Assembly: GCA_003021975.1 (NCBI GenBank) | Contig: PXRR01000035.1 | Coordinates: 1-32,435 of the forward strand | Reading direction: 5' to 3' | From: Halobacteriales archaeon QS_5_70_17 | Lineage (GTDB): Archaea; Halobacteriota; Halobacteria; Halobacteriales; Haloarculaceae | Length of the DNA: 32,435 nt | Shown here: positions 24,139 through 32,111 of the stretch, in pieces | Layout: each line of letters opens with the position of its first letter | How positions within the stretch are numbered: position 1 is the first letter of the stretch | Notes under the pieces: generated by a model | The model's input: the letters and a program-made list of their open reading frames with translations, nothing else | Database searches by the model: none | What the model was told of the DNA's origin: nothing | Made by a program: the position numbers and the translations under genes

Positions 24139-24894
24139 ATGATCGACCAGCGACTCCGGGAGGTCGCCCGCGCGATCCGGGCGGCAGACGACGTCCTCCT
24201 GCACGTCGGACGGGGCGTGCTCGGCGGGACCGACCTCCCGGTCGACGCCCTCACGGCGGCGGTCTGGGGAGCGCCCGACGGCCGGTTCGCGGTCGACCGG
24301 TTCGAGTCGGACCCCGACCGACTCTGGGCCGACTGGCTGGAGTTCTGGGACGACGCGGACGTGGATCCGGCGAGCGTCGAACCCCGACCGGTCCACGAGC
24401 GGATCGCCGAACTCGTCGCCGGGGACCACGTCTCGACGGTCCTCACCGAGAACGTCTTCGGCCTGTTGCGGGCCGCGGGGGTTCCGGCCGCCGACTGCGT
24501 CGAGTTCCACGGCCGGGCCGACCGCGCGCGGTGTCAGTACTGCAGCCGGACGTTCGACGCGACGCCGGGGGCGACGACTACCAACCGTCGGTGTCCGACC
24601 TGCGGGGGCACGCTCGGTCCGGGGATCGTGCTGGCCGGCGAACCGCCCGCCCGGCGCGACCGCCTGCTCGCCTACGCCCGGGCCGAGCACTGCGACTGCT
24701 ACGTCGCCGCCGGAACGCGACTGGCCGTCGATCCGACCGCCGAGAACGCCCGCCACGCCGTCGAGACCGGGGCCGACCTCCTCGTGATCGGCGAGCGGAC
24801 CACACCGCTGGACCGCGAGGCCGACCGGCGCCTCCGCGACGACCCCGCGAGCGCGCTCGCGCGCCTCCGGGACGCGCTGGCGATCATGGGCTGA
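24139..24894 (+). CDS. Sirtuin-fold protein with degenerate NAD-binding site
   Basis: A 251-residue protein. The sirtuin layout is clear from the second half: TENVFGLLRAAG (family TQNVDGLH), then EFHGRA with catalytic-type His124, and a zinc ribbon with Cys132/Cys135 and Cys152/Cys155 (RCQYCS and RCPTCGG). GPGIVLAGEPP stands for the usual RPxVVxFGE, and a C-terminal AAGTRLAVDPTAE strand stands for GTSLxVxPA. But the NAD-binding GAGxS and SGIPDFR motifs are replaced by HVGRGVLGGTDLP, and the aspartate of QNxD is Phe107. Deacetylation as in normal sirtuins is doubtful. It may bind another nucleotide, act as a scaffold, or have changed chemistry. It is preceded by the SDR remnant, and the downstream hydantoinase cluster is convergent. 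Confidence 0.82.
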   Translation: MIDQRLREVARAIRAADDVLLHVGRGVLGGTDLPVDALTAAVWGAPDGRFAVDRFESDPDRLWADWLEFWDDADVDPASVEPRPVHERIAELVAGDHVSTVLTENVFGLLRAAGVPAADCVEFHGRADRARCQYCSRTFDATPGATTTNRRCPTCGGTLGPGIVLAGEPPARRDRLLAYARAEHCDCYVAAGTRLAVDPTAENARHAVETGADLLVIGERTTPLDREADRRLRDDPASALARLRDALAIMG

Positions 24895-24945
24895 GACGGG
24901 GGCGGGACACCGCCGTCCGGTACCGAGCGCGGCCGATCGGGAGCG

Positions 24946-26580
24946 TCACTCCTCGGCTTTCCCGTCTCTCCGGTCGCGCTTCCTCGCCTCGGGGTCGCGG
25001 TCGGCGGGGTCACCGTGGCCGCCGCCGCCGGGAGTCCGCACGGTGACGGTCGCCCCCGACTCGACGTCGACGGTCGCCTTCGCGGACACCGTTTTGCCGT
25101 CGACGAGGTTCTGGCCGGTCGCGCCGTCCTCGCCGCCGGCGACGCCCCGCGGCCGGGTGCGGCGGCGCTCGGTCAGCAGCGACACCGTCGCCGGACGCAG
25201 AACTGTCAGCGCCCGCTCGAGGCCGAGGCCGCCGCGGTACTCGCCGTCGCCGCCCGTCCCCGGGCGGAGCGCGTAGCGGTCGACCCGGAGGGGGTACTCG
25301 GCCTCGAGCACCTCGACGGGCGTGTTCAGCGTATTGGTCATCCCGACCTGGACGCCGTCCATGCCGTCGGCGGTGCCGGTCGCACCGCTGCCCCCGCCGA
25401 TCGTCTCGTAGTAGGCGAACTCGCCCGTCCGGGAGCCGACGACGAGGTTGTTCATCGTCCCCTGGCCGCCGGCGGGGACGCGGTCGGGGACGGCCTCCGC
25501 GAGCGCCGCGAAGGTGACGTCCGTGACCCGCTGGCTGGTCTCGACGTTCCCGCCGACGACCGCCGCCGGTGGATCGGGGTCGAGCAGCGACCCCTCTGGA
25601 GCGATGACCGTCACCGGATCGTAACACCCCTGGTTGGGCGGGATCTCCGGATCGGTCACCGACCGGACGACGAAGTAGACGGCGCTCTTCGCGACCGCGG
25701 GCGGCGCGTTCAGGTTCCCGGCGACCTGGTCGGCCGTCCCCGCGAAGTCGACCGTCAGCGTCGGTCCGTCGACGGCGACCGACACTTCGATCGGGATGTC
25801 TTTGTCGGTCACGCCGTCCCCTTCCAGGACGCCCCCGGCCTCGTATGTGCCGTCGGGGATGGCTGCGAGTTCGCTCTCCATGCGCTCTCGCGAGTAGTCG
25901 ATGACGGCGTCGAAGGCATCGAGGACCGCCTCCCCGTGCTCGGCCAGCAGGTCGGTGAGGCGCGCCTCGGCGCGGTCGTGGGCCGCCAGTTGCGCCCGGA
26001 GGTCCGCGCGGCGCTCGTCGGGCGTGCGGACGTTCGCGAGGAAGAAGTCGAGCACGTCGTCGGCGATCTCGCCGTCACGCACGAGCCGGACGCCGGGGAT
26101 GCGGGTCCCCTCCTCGTGGATCTCGCGGGCGCCGGCTGGCATGCTCCCCGGCGTCGATCCGCCGACGTCGGCGTGGTGGGCCCGCGAGACGGCGTAGCCG
26201 ACGGTGCCGTCGGCCCCCGCCGGCGAGAGCGGCGAGACAAGGGTGACGTCCGGGAGGTGCGTGCCGCCCGCGAAGGGGTCGTTGAGCGCCCACACCTCGC
26301 CGGGGACGGGATCGCGCGCCCGGACCGCGGCGACGGCTTCGGGCATCGCACCCAGGTGGACTGGGATGTGCTCGGCCTGCGCGACCATCCGTCCGTCGGC
26401 ATCGAACAGCGCCGTCGAGCAGTCCCGGCGCTCCTTGATATTCGGGGAGTACGCCCCCCGAACGAGGACCTGCCCCATCTCCTCGGCGACGCCCTCCAGT
26501 TGGTTGCGCAGGACCTCGAGGGCGACCGGGTCGAGGTCGGGGTCGGAGCGGCGCTCGTTCCCGTTCTCGGTCCCGCTCAC
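24946..26580 (-). CDS. hyuB: Hydantoinase B/oxoprolinase family protein
   Basis: A 544-residue subunit of the ATP-dependent hydantoinase/5-oxoprolinase type. Typical segments are VRGAYSPNIKERRDCSTALF (40-59), HIPVHLGAMPEAV (71-83) and WALNDPFAGGTHLPDVTLV (97-115). An internal YYETIGGGSGA block and the terminal PGGGGHGDP complete it. With HyuA it would open a cyclic amide (hydantoin, 5-oxoproline or a related ring) at the cost of ATP; acetone-carboxylase-type relatives are also in this superfamily. The GTG start at 26580 overlaps the TGA of hyuA by four bases (GTGA), so the genes are translationally coupled. The protein itself looks complete, but its partner is frameshifted. Confidence 0.92.
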   Translation of the reverse strand: MSGTENGNERRSDPDLDPVALEVLRNQLEGVAEEMGQVLVRGAYSPNIKERRDCSTALFDADGRMVAQAEHIPVHLGAMPEAVAAVRARDPVPGEVWALNDPFAGGTHLPDVTLVSPLSPAGADGTVGYAVSRAHHADVGGSTPGSMPAGAREIHEEGTRIPGVRLVRDGEIADDVLDFFLANVRTPDERRADLRAQLAAHDRAEARLTDLLAEHGEAVLDAFDAVIDYSRERMESELAAIPDGTYEAGGVLEGDGVTDKDIPIEVSVAVDGPTLTVDFAGTADQVAGNLNAPPAVAKSAVYFVVRSVTDPEIPPNQGCYDPVTVIAPEGSLLDPDPPAAVVGGNVETSQRVTDVTFAALAEAVPDRVPAGGQGTMNNLVVGSRTGEFAYYETIGGGSGATGTADGMDGVQVGMTNTLNTPVEVLEAEYPLRVDRYALRPGTGGDGEYRGGLGLERALTVLRPATVSLLTERRRTRPRGVAGGEDGATGQNLVDGKTVSAKATVDVESGATVTVRTPGGGGHGDPADRDPEARKRDRRDGKAEE

Positions 26581-28579
26581 TCCGAATCACCCCCGGACGA
26601 GAGGACGAGCGTGCCGTCCTCCCCGACCGCGGCGGTCCACGACGGCGGGACGACGACCGTGCTCTCGGCCTGCTCGACGACGGCGGGACCGTCGAAGGTT
26701 CGGCCGGCGGACAGTCCCGACCACGCGTAGACGAGCGTCTCGTGGACCGCGTCAGCGTCGCTCTCCGCGCCGGTCCCGAAGCGGGCCTCCCGGCGGTCGG
26801 TCAGCGCGTCGCCCGCTGCCTCGTGGTCCGGCGCGGGCGCCGACCGACCGGCGGTCGCCGTCACCCGGAGGTTCACGACGTCGACCAGTTCGTCCATCCG
26901 GTAGCCGTAGGTCGCTTCGTGGGCCGCGTGGAAGCGCTCGGCGACGACTTCGGGATCGAACGGCTCGCCCGCGTCGACCGTGAGTTCGAAGCTCTGGCCG
27001 GTGTACCGGAGGTCGGCTCGCCGGTCGACCGCCGCGGTCTCAGGGTCGCGGGCGTCGGCCAGCGCCTCGCGTTCGAGGGCCGCGTAGCGCTCGTCGACGG
27101 CGTCGGGGTCGGCCTCGGCGACCGGGACCCGGTGAGTTCGGACGGCGTCGTGTCTCTCGTCGGCGGCCAGCAGGCCGTACGCCGAGAGGACGCCGCAGGC
27201 CGGCGGGATGACCACGGTCCCGATGCCGAGGTCCGCGGCGAGCGCGGCCGCGTGCATCGGGCCGGCGCCGCCGAACGCGACCAGGCCGAACCCGCGGGGG
27301 TCGTGGCCCCGCTCGACGGTCGCGGAGCGGATCGCCCGCGCCATGATGGCGTTCGCGACGCGGTAGACGCCGCGGGCGGCCGCGACACGGTCCGGGAGAC
27401 CGGCCGCGTCGGCCAGGTCGGCCAGCGCGTCGCCCGCCGCCTCGGCGTCGAGGGAGAGTTCGCCCCCTAGCTCGGTGCTCTCGCCGATGTACCCCAGAAC
27501 GAGGTTCGCGTCAGTGACCGTCGGCTCGGTCCCGCCGCGGCCGTAGCAGGCGGGACCGGGGTCGGCCCCCGCGCGATCGACCCGCCCCCCGCCCCGACGG
27601 TCGTCACGTCGACCATCGGCGTCCGGACGGGCCGACCGCCGATCTCCGCGTCGGTCGTGCGCTCGGCCTCGCCGTCCCGGACGAGGCTCACGTCGCTGGA
27701 CGTCCCGCCCATGTCGAAGGTGACCAGCCCCCGGAGGTCGCGAGTCTCGGCGACCGATCGCGCGGCGGCGTTCGCGCCGACGACGCCCGCCGCGGGACCG
27801 GACATCGTCGTCGTGACCGCGTGCTCCCGGACCGCGCTCGCGGCGGCGACGCCGCCGTTGGCCTGCATGACGAGCGGTTCGGGCAGGCCCGCCGCGGTCG
27901 CCTCCTCGATGAGGCCGCCGAGGTAGCGGTCGATGGCGGGAGTCACGTAGGCGTCGACGACGGTCGTCGAGGTCCGCTCGTACTCGCGGAACTCCGCCAG
28001 TACCTCGTGGGACGCCGAGACGGGGATCGACAACTCGTCCTCGAGGACGTCGACGACTCGGCGCTCGTGGCCGGGGTCGGCGTAAGCGTGGAGCAGGCAG
28101 ACCGCGACGCTCTCGGCGTCGCAGTCCCGGACTCGGTCGGCGACCTCCCGGACGGTCGACTCGTCGAGGGGCCGTTCGACGTCGCCGCCGGGGGCGACCC
28201 GTTCGGGGAGTTCGAAGCGCCGCCGACGGGGCACCAGTGGGGCGGGTTTGCGCGCCGAGAGGTCGTACAGCTCCGGGCGGTCCTGCCGGCCGATCTCGAG
28301 GACGTCCCGGAACCCCTCGGTGGTCACGAGCGCCGTCCGGGCGCCCGCCTCCTCGAGCAGGGCGTTGACCGAGACGGTCATCGCGTGGGTGAACTCTCCG
28401 ACGTCGGCGGGATCGATCCCGGCGGCGTCGCAGGCCTTCTCGATCCCCCGGAGGACCCCGACGCTCTGGTCGTCGGTGGTCGGCACCTTCGCGGTCGCGA
28501 GGCCGCCGTCGGCGGTGGCCAGCACCACGTCGGTGAACGTCCCGCCGACGTCGGCGCCGAGTCTGGTCTCGTCGGTCAT
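26577..28579 (-). pseudogene. hyuA: Hydantoinase A/oxoprolinase family protein, interrupted by an out-of-frame deletion
   Basis: The first 337 residues from the ATG at 28579 form the N-terminal and first ATPase-like parts: LGADVGGTFTDVVL (7-20), HAMTVSVNALLE, the TMSGPAAGVVGAN block (258-270), VTFDMGGTSSDVSL and VGAGGGSIAR. Near 27566-27571 the meaning jumps to another frame that continues GADPGPACYGRGGTEPTVTD and runs to the TGA at 26577, including the FGGAGPMHAAALA block. In the family GGGSIA is followed by about 12-15 residues (VD.GG.L.VGP.SA) before GADPGPACYG. Those are missing here, so a deletion that is not a multiple of three is likely. As read, the product ends soon after the junction and the hydantoinase would be inactive. 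An assembly error is possible. Confidence 0.85.
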
Positions 28580-29328
28580 ACCGGGGTCACGCCCGCGATG
28601 GACAGGAGCGTTCGGACGCCGAGCCAGGCCACGACCGAGAGGACGGTGTCGATCCGGGACTCCGGCAGGTCGGCCGCTCCAGCCCAGCGGTCGGTGACGC
28701 TCGAGGCGTGGAGAAAGAGGTTGTACCCGACGACGGTCATCCCGATCAGCCCGGTCACCAGGTACAGCGCCCCGTCGGGGATGCCCGGGACGAACCCCAG
28801 CGCGAGCGCTTCCCAGCCCGGGCCGACGATGATAGCGTCGGCGACGAACGCGACGGCCATCACGCCCACGAGACCGACCAGCGCCCGCTCGATGTACTCG
28901 TAGTTCCCGGTCCACAGCAGCGCGCCGGCGACCAGCCCCATCACCGGCCCCCAAACGTTGGCGCTGATCCCGGTGACGACCTCGAGGCCGGCGGCGCCGC
29001 CGAGGATGTTGCCGGCCTCGTAGGCGGCGGTCCCAACGCCGATCGCCGAGACGACGAGCGCGACGCTGATCCACCGGGGGATCGCGGCGGCGAATCGCTC
29101 GCGGAGCGCCTCGCCCAGCCCTGACCCGGTGACGAAACCGAGGCGCGCGCTCATCTCCCGGAGGACGATCGTCGCGACGGCCGAGAACACGATCGTCCAG
29201 ACCAGCGCGTAGCCGAAAGAAGCTCCAGTAACGCTGGCGGTCGTCACGGTCCCCGGACCGATGAACGCCGCGGCGACCATCGCGCCGGGACCGATCGATC
29301 GCAGCCGTTCGACGATCGAACCTCCCAT
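28576..29328 (-). CDS. Nramp-like (YcsG-type) transporter with large internal deletion
   Basis: A 250-residue membrane protein. From the ATG at 29328 it has Nramp helices 1 to 6: a first helix with FIGPGTVTTASVTGASFGY, then ATIVLREMSARLG and helix 6 with VVGYNLFLHASSV. After DTVLSVV (about residue 232) the sequence jumps to AWLGVRTLLSIAGV, the usual last helix of the family. Members have about 400 residues, so roughly 150 residues (helices 7 to 10) are missing in frame. The canonical metal-site DPGN of helix 1 is GPGT, and the helix-6 Met is absent, so metal transport is doubtful. Its stop overlaps the hyuA start. In Bacillus, the Nramp-like ycsG lies beside oxoprolinase genes, so uptake of the ring substrate is a possible role for the intact ancestor. 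Confidence 0.8.
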   Translation of the reverse strand: MGGSIVERLRSIGPGAMVAAAFIGPGTVTTASVTGASFGYALVWTIVFSAVATIVLREMSARLGFVTGSGLGEALRERFAAAIPRWISVALVVSAIGVGTAAYEAGNILGGAAGLEVVTGISANVWGPVMGLVAGALLWTGNYEYIERALVGLVGVMAVAFVADAIIVGPGWEALALGFVPGIPDGALYLVTGLIGMTVVGYNLFLHASSVTDRWAGAADLPESRIDTVLSVVAWLGVRTLLSIAGVTPV

Positions 29329-29707
29329 GATAGGACCTACCGGGGGCCACCGATCCCCGCGGAAAAAAGGTTGGTGAGACGGCCGCGGACCGTGTGATAC
29401 GGTTTCACGTGACGTCACACCGGGCTCACCATTCTCCCACGAACACCGTCGCGGCACTCTCTCCGAGTTCGATCAGGAGTTCGGCCCCGCTCTTCCGGAC
29501 GACCCGCGTCGTGAACCGACGCGTCGCGATCGAGGGGACGGCGACGTGGTAAAGTCCTCGCCGGCGTTTATCGAGCCGGCGACGGGTTCTCGCGGCGTGT
29601 TCGCGACGCCGAGAGCCGACCTGGAACTCACCCTGTTCGGGTCGACGGAAGTCGCTGGGCTCGCGGCGCTCGGGACGACGAACGGTCGTTCGGCGCGGGA
29701 TCCGGAT
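29329..29707 (-). other. Intergenic stretch with a possible C-terminal remnant
   Basis: No intact gene. On the minus strand, a frame ending at the TGA 29426-29428 has a coding-like last 45 residues (YHVAVPSIATRRFTTRVV, then SGAELLIELGESAATVFVGE). It has no start codon, and its upstream part is Arg-rich. It may be the end of a lost gene. The Nramp promoter should lie at the left end (an A-run, AAAAAA, is seen near 29363 on the plus strand). Confidence 0.3.
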
Positions 29708-30403
29708 TCAGGCCCCGAAAAGAGCCGCGAACACCTTCTTCTCGGCGGCTCGGAGGTGCTGGGTGAACGTCGGCTGGGAGACGCCGAGGACCTCCGCGCA
29801 GTCGGCGGCGCTGCTCTCCCGGGGCCAGTCGAAGTACCCGCTCGCCACGGCCACATCGACCGCCTCGCGCTGGCGGTCGGTCAGCCGCGCCGCGAGCGTC
29901 TCCTCGAATGCCCGGCCCGAGAACGTCGGCGCGGGCCGGTCGTGCTCCCGGCGCGCGAGCAGTTCCGTCTCCGGCGCGGCCTCGCAGACCGTCTCGACGA
30001 CGGTCCGGACGTCGGTGGTCGCCAGCGTCTCGGCGACGAGTCTGCCGACGCCGTCCTCCCCGCTGAGTTCCCGCGTCACCGCGCCAGCCTCGGCGACCTC
30101 CGAGACGATACACCGCCCGGAGAGTTGGAGCGCCAGCAGCCCTCCGGTCTCTCCCGTGCGGACGACGTGGCCGTCACTGATCGTCGGCCACTGCTCGGCT
30201 AGCTCGAAGACGCGTTTCGGGGAGGCCCCTTCGACGGTGAAGAACTCGAGGAGGTCGCCGTCGGCCCGGTGGATCACCTCTTCGAGTTCGATCCGGCACC
30301 CCGCTCGGTCGGAGGCAACGACGAAGAACCAGTCGCGGTCGAGGACCCGAAACTCCAACTGGGCCGTCCGGTCCTCCGAAGCACCCCGGGCGTCGCGTTG
30401 CAT
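29708..30403 (-). CDS. Bat-type HTH regulator, short form
   Basis: A 231-residue cytosolic protein. The C-terminal 55 residues (about 174-226) are the HTH_10 domain of bacterio-opsin activator proteins: LTDRQREAVDVAVASGYFDW, then AEVLGVSQPTFTQHLRAAEK. The N-terminal 170 residues form a sensor-like region of the Bat type (VLDRDWFFVVASDRAGC, LLEFFTVEGAS, DGHVVRTGETGG), without the GAF or winged-helix domains of the larger homologue at 8274. The ATG at 30403 is chosen because further upstream the frame loses coding character. It transcribes towards the Nramp-hydantoinase cluster on the same strand, with a 379-base gap, so it may control that cluster, but the sequence gives no direct evidence. 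Confidence 0.88.
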   Translation of the reverse strand: MQRDARGASEDRTAQLEFRVLDRDWFFVVASDRAGCRIELEEVIHRADGDLLEFFTVEGASPKRVFELAEQWPTISDGHVVRTGETGGLLALQLSGRCIVSEVAEAGAVTRELSGEDGVGRLVAETLATTDVRTVVETVCEAAPETELLARREHDRPAPTFSGRAFEETLAARLTDRQREAVDVAVASGYFDWPRESSAADCAEVLGVSQPTFTQHLRAAEKKVFAALFGA

Positions 30404-30691
30404 AGCACCTGATAGCCGTCTGATGAGAAAAACGTTCCGTCGGCCCCGTCGACGGTCCGGCCTATCTCGTAAGGACGGGCGAGCAGTCCGATGTGAGCAG
30501 CGGAGTGAAGGGTCATTTCTTCCGCTGGCAGTTCCTAGCACGTAGTTATAGATCCTCGATTGACATATTTCGAGACGGTACCGATCCGATGTGAGATTAC
30601 ACCGTAACGTCACCCGTCGAGTACGTAAACGCGGTCTGCTCCGGCCGCTCGCATAGCCAGTGAAACTGTCGGTCGACGGACGCCGCCCCAG

Positions 30692-32023
30692 TTACTCCTC
30701 TCGCTGCAGGACCTGCGTCAGATTCAGTTCGTCGGCGAGGTCATGGGCCTCGTCGCTGATCATGCGGGCCTCCGCGGACCGCTGGTGGGCGTGGGTCCCC
30801 TCAAGTTCGCAGATCCGCGCGGCCCACGGCGCGATGGAGTCGGCGCCCTCGGCGGTCAGTTCCTGCTGGGTGAGCACCTTGAGGTAGGTGGTGACGTTGA
30901 TACCGCCGCTGTAGGCGGCCACCCCCAGGGTCGGCAGCGTGTGATTGGTTCCGACGGCCTTATCGCCGAAGACGACCGGCGAGTAGTGACCCAAAAACAG
31001 CGACCCGTAGCTGTGGAGGTCGGCGGCGATCCGGCGAGGATCGTCGATCATCACCTGCAGGTGCTCGATCGCGTAGTCGTTGGCCACGGTCGCGGCGGCC
31101 GACAGGTCCTCGACGACGACGACCTCGCCGTTGGTCTCCCAGCACTCCCGGGCGGTCTCCTCGGTCCGGAGTTCCAGGAGCTGGGCTTCGAGTTCGTCGA
31201 CCACGGCCTCCGCGACCGACCGGTCGGTGGCGACGAGGATCGGCCGCGAGCGGGGGTCGTGTTCGGCCTGGGCGAGCAGGTCGGTCGCCACCAGCGCCGG
31301 ATCGGAGGTCTCGTCGGCGATCGCGAGCACCTCCGAGGGGCCGGCGAGGAAGTCGATGCCGACGCGGCCGAACACCTGTCGCTTGGCCTCGGTGACGTAG
31401 ACGTTGCCCGGGCCGGTGATCTTGTTCACTGCAGGGATCGTCTCGGTCCCGTGTGCCATCGCCGCGATGGCCTGTGCGCCGCCGGCGACGTAGATCTCGT
31501 CGGCGCCGGCCCGATCCATTGCGTACAGCTGAGCGGGCTGGACGCCGCCGTCGGCCTGGGGCGGCGCGCAGGCGACGATCCGGTCGACGCCGACGACCCG
31601 CGCCGGAACGATAGTCATCGCCGGGGCGGCGACCAGCGGATGCCGGCCGCCGGGGACGTAGACCCCGGCGGACTGGACGGGAACGAGCCGCGTCCCGAGC
31701 GTGATCCCGGGCTCGAACTCCCGCTCGAACCCCTCCAGGTGAGAGAACTGCTCCTCGTGGAACTCCCGGACGTTCTCGACGGTGTTGTCGATCGCCCGCC
31801 GCTCGGCGTCGGTCAGTTCCTCGCTCGCGGCCTCGATCTCGGCGTCGCTCACGCGGAGGTTCTCGCGCTCGACGTCGTCGAACTTCCGGGTGAGTTCGCG
31901 AACGCCCTCGTCGCCCCGGTCGCGGACCGTCTCGACGATGTCGAGCACCGAGTCGGTTACGTCCCTCGGAATCTCAAGCGAGGCGTCCTCGGCTTCCTTC
32001 AGGTAGTGGGGATCCGCGTCCAT
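30692..32023 (-). CDS. HisD-family NAD-dependent dehydrogenase (histidinol dehydrogenase or HpsN-like)
   Basis: A 443-residue enzyme with the histidinol dehydrogenase fold. The catalytic pair Glu320/His321 lies in AIEHLQV. Zinc ligands are Gln252 and His255 (AQAEHDP), Asp354 (GDKAVGTNHTLPT) and a His in the GTHAHQRS tail (His413 or 411). The core DFLAGPSEVLAIAD and NKITGPGNVYV blocks are intact. The C-terminal segment AYSGGINVTTYLKVLTQQEL, however, resembles polyol/sulfopropanediol dehydrogenases (HpsN-type) more than histidine-pathway HisD, where FSSGLSVDDFLK is usual. So it may oxidise a diol or sulfonate rather than histidinol; no other his gene is nearby. GTATATAC 24-31 bases before the ATG supports the start and a leaderless mRNA. 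Confidence 0.85.
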   Translation of the reverse strand: MDADPHYLKEAEDASLEIPRDVTDSVLDIVETVRDRGDEGVRELTRKFDDVERENLRVSDAEIEAASEELTDAERRAIDNTVENVREFHEEQFSHLEGFEREFEPGITLGTRLVPVQSAGVYVPGGRHPLVAAPAMTIVPARVVGVDRIVACAPPQADGGVQPAQLYAMDRAGADEIYVAGGAQAIAAMAHGTETIPAVNKITGPGNVYVTEAKRQVFGRVGIDFLAGPSEVLAIADETSDPALVATDLLAQAEHDPRSRPILVATDRSVAEAVVDELEAQLLELRTEETARECWETNGEVVVVEDLSAAATVANDYAIEHLQVMIDDPRRIAADLHSYGSLFLGHYSPVVFGDKAVGTNHTLPTLGVAAYSGGINVTTYLKVLTQQELTAEGADSIAPWAARICELEGTHAHQRSAEARMISDEAHDLADELNLTQVLQREE

Positions 32024-32046
32024 ACGCGACAGTGTGACGCGATCCG

Positions 32047-32054
32047 GTATATAC
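32047..32054 (-). promoter_or_regulatory. TATA box of the HisD-family gene
   Basis: GTATATAC, a perfect palindrome, lies 24-31 bases upstream of the ATG at 32023 on the minus strand. This is the clearest TATA-like element in the window and implies a leaderless transcript. Confidence 0.6.
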
Positions 32055-32111
32055 TCCGGCGCTTTCGATCCCCGGCGGTTCCGGGGCGGCGGTCGAGAGA
32101 GGTCCCTCGGC

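Noticed and set aside
25015-26730. A 571-codon plus-strand frame opposite hyuB
   Set aside because: It is antisense to a well-conserved gene and reads as Arg/Val/Asp-rich low-complexity sequence, a common effect of high G+C.
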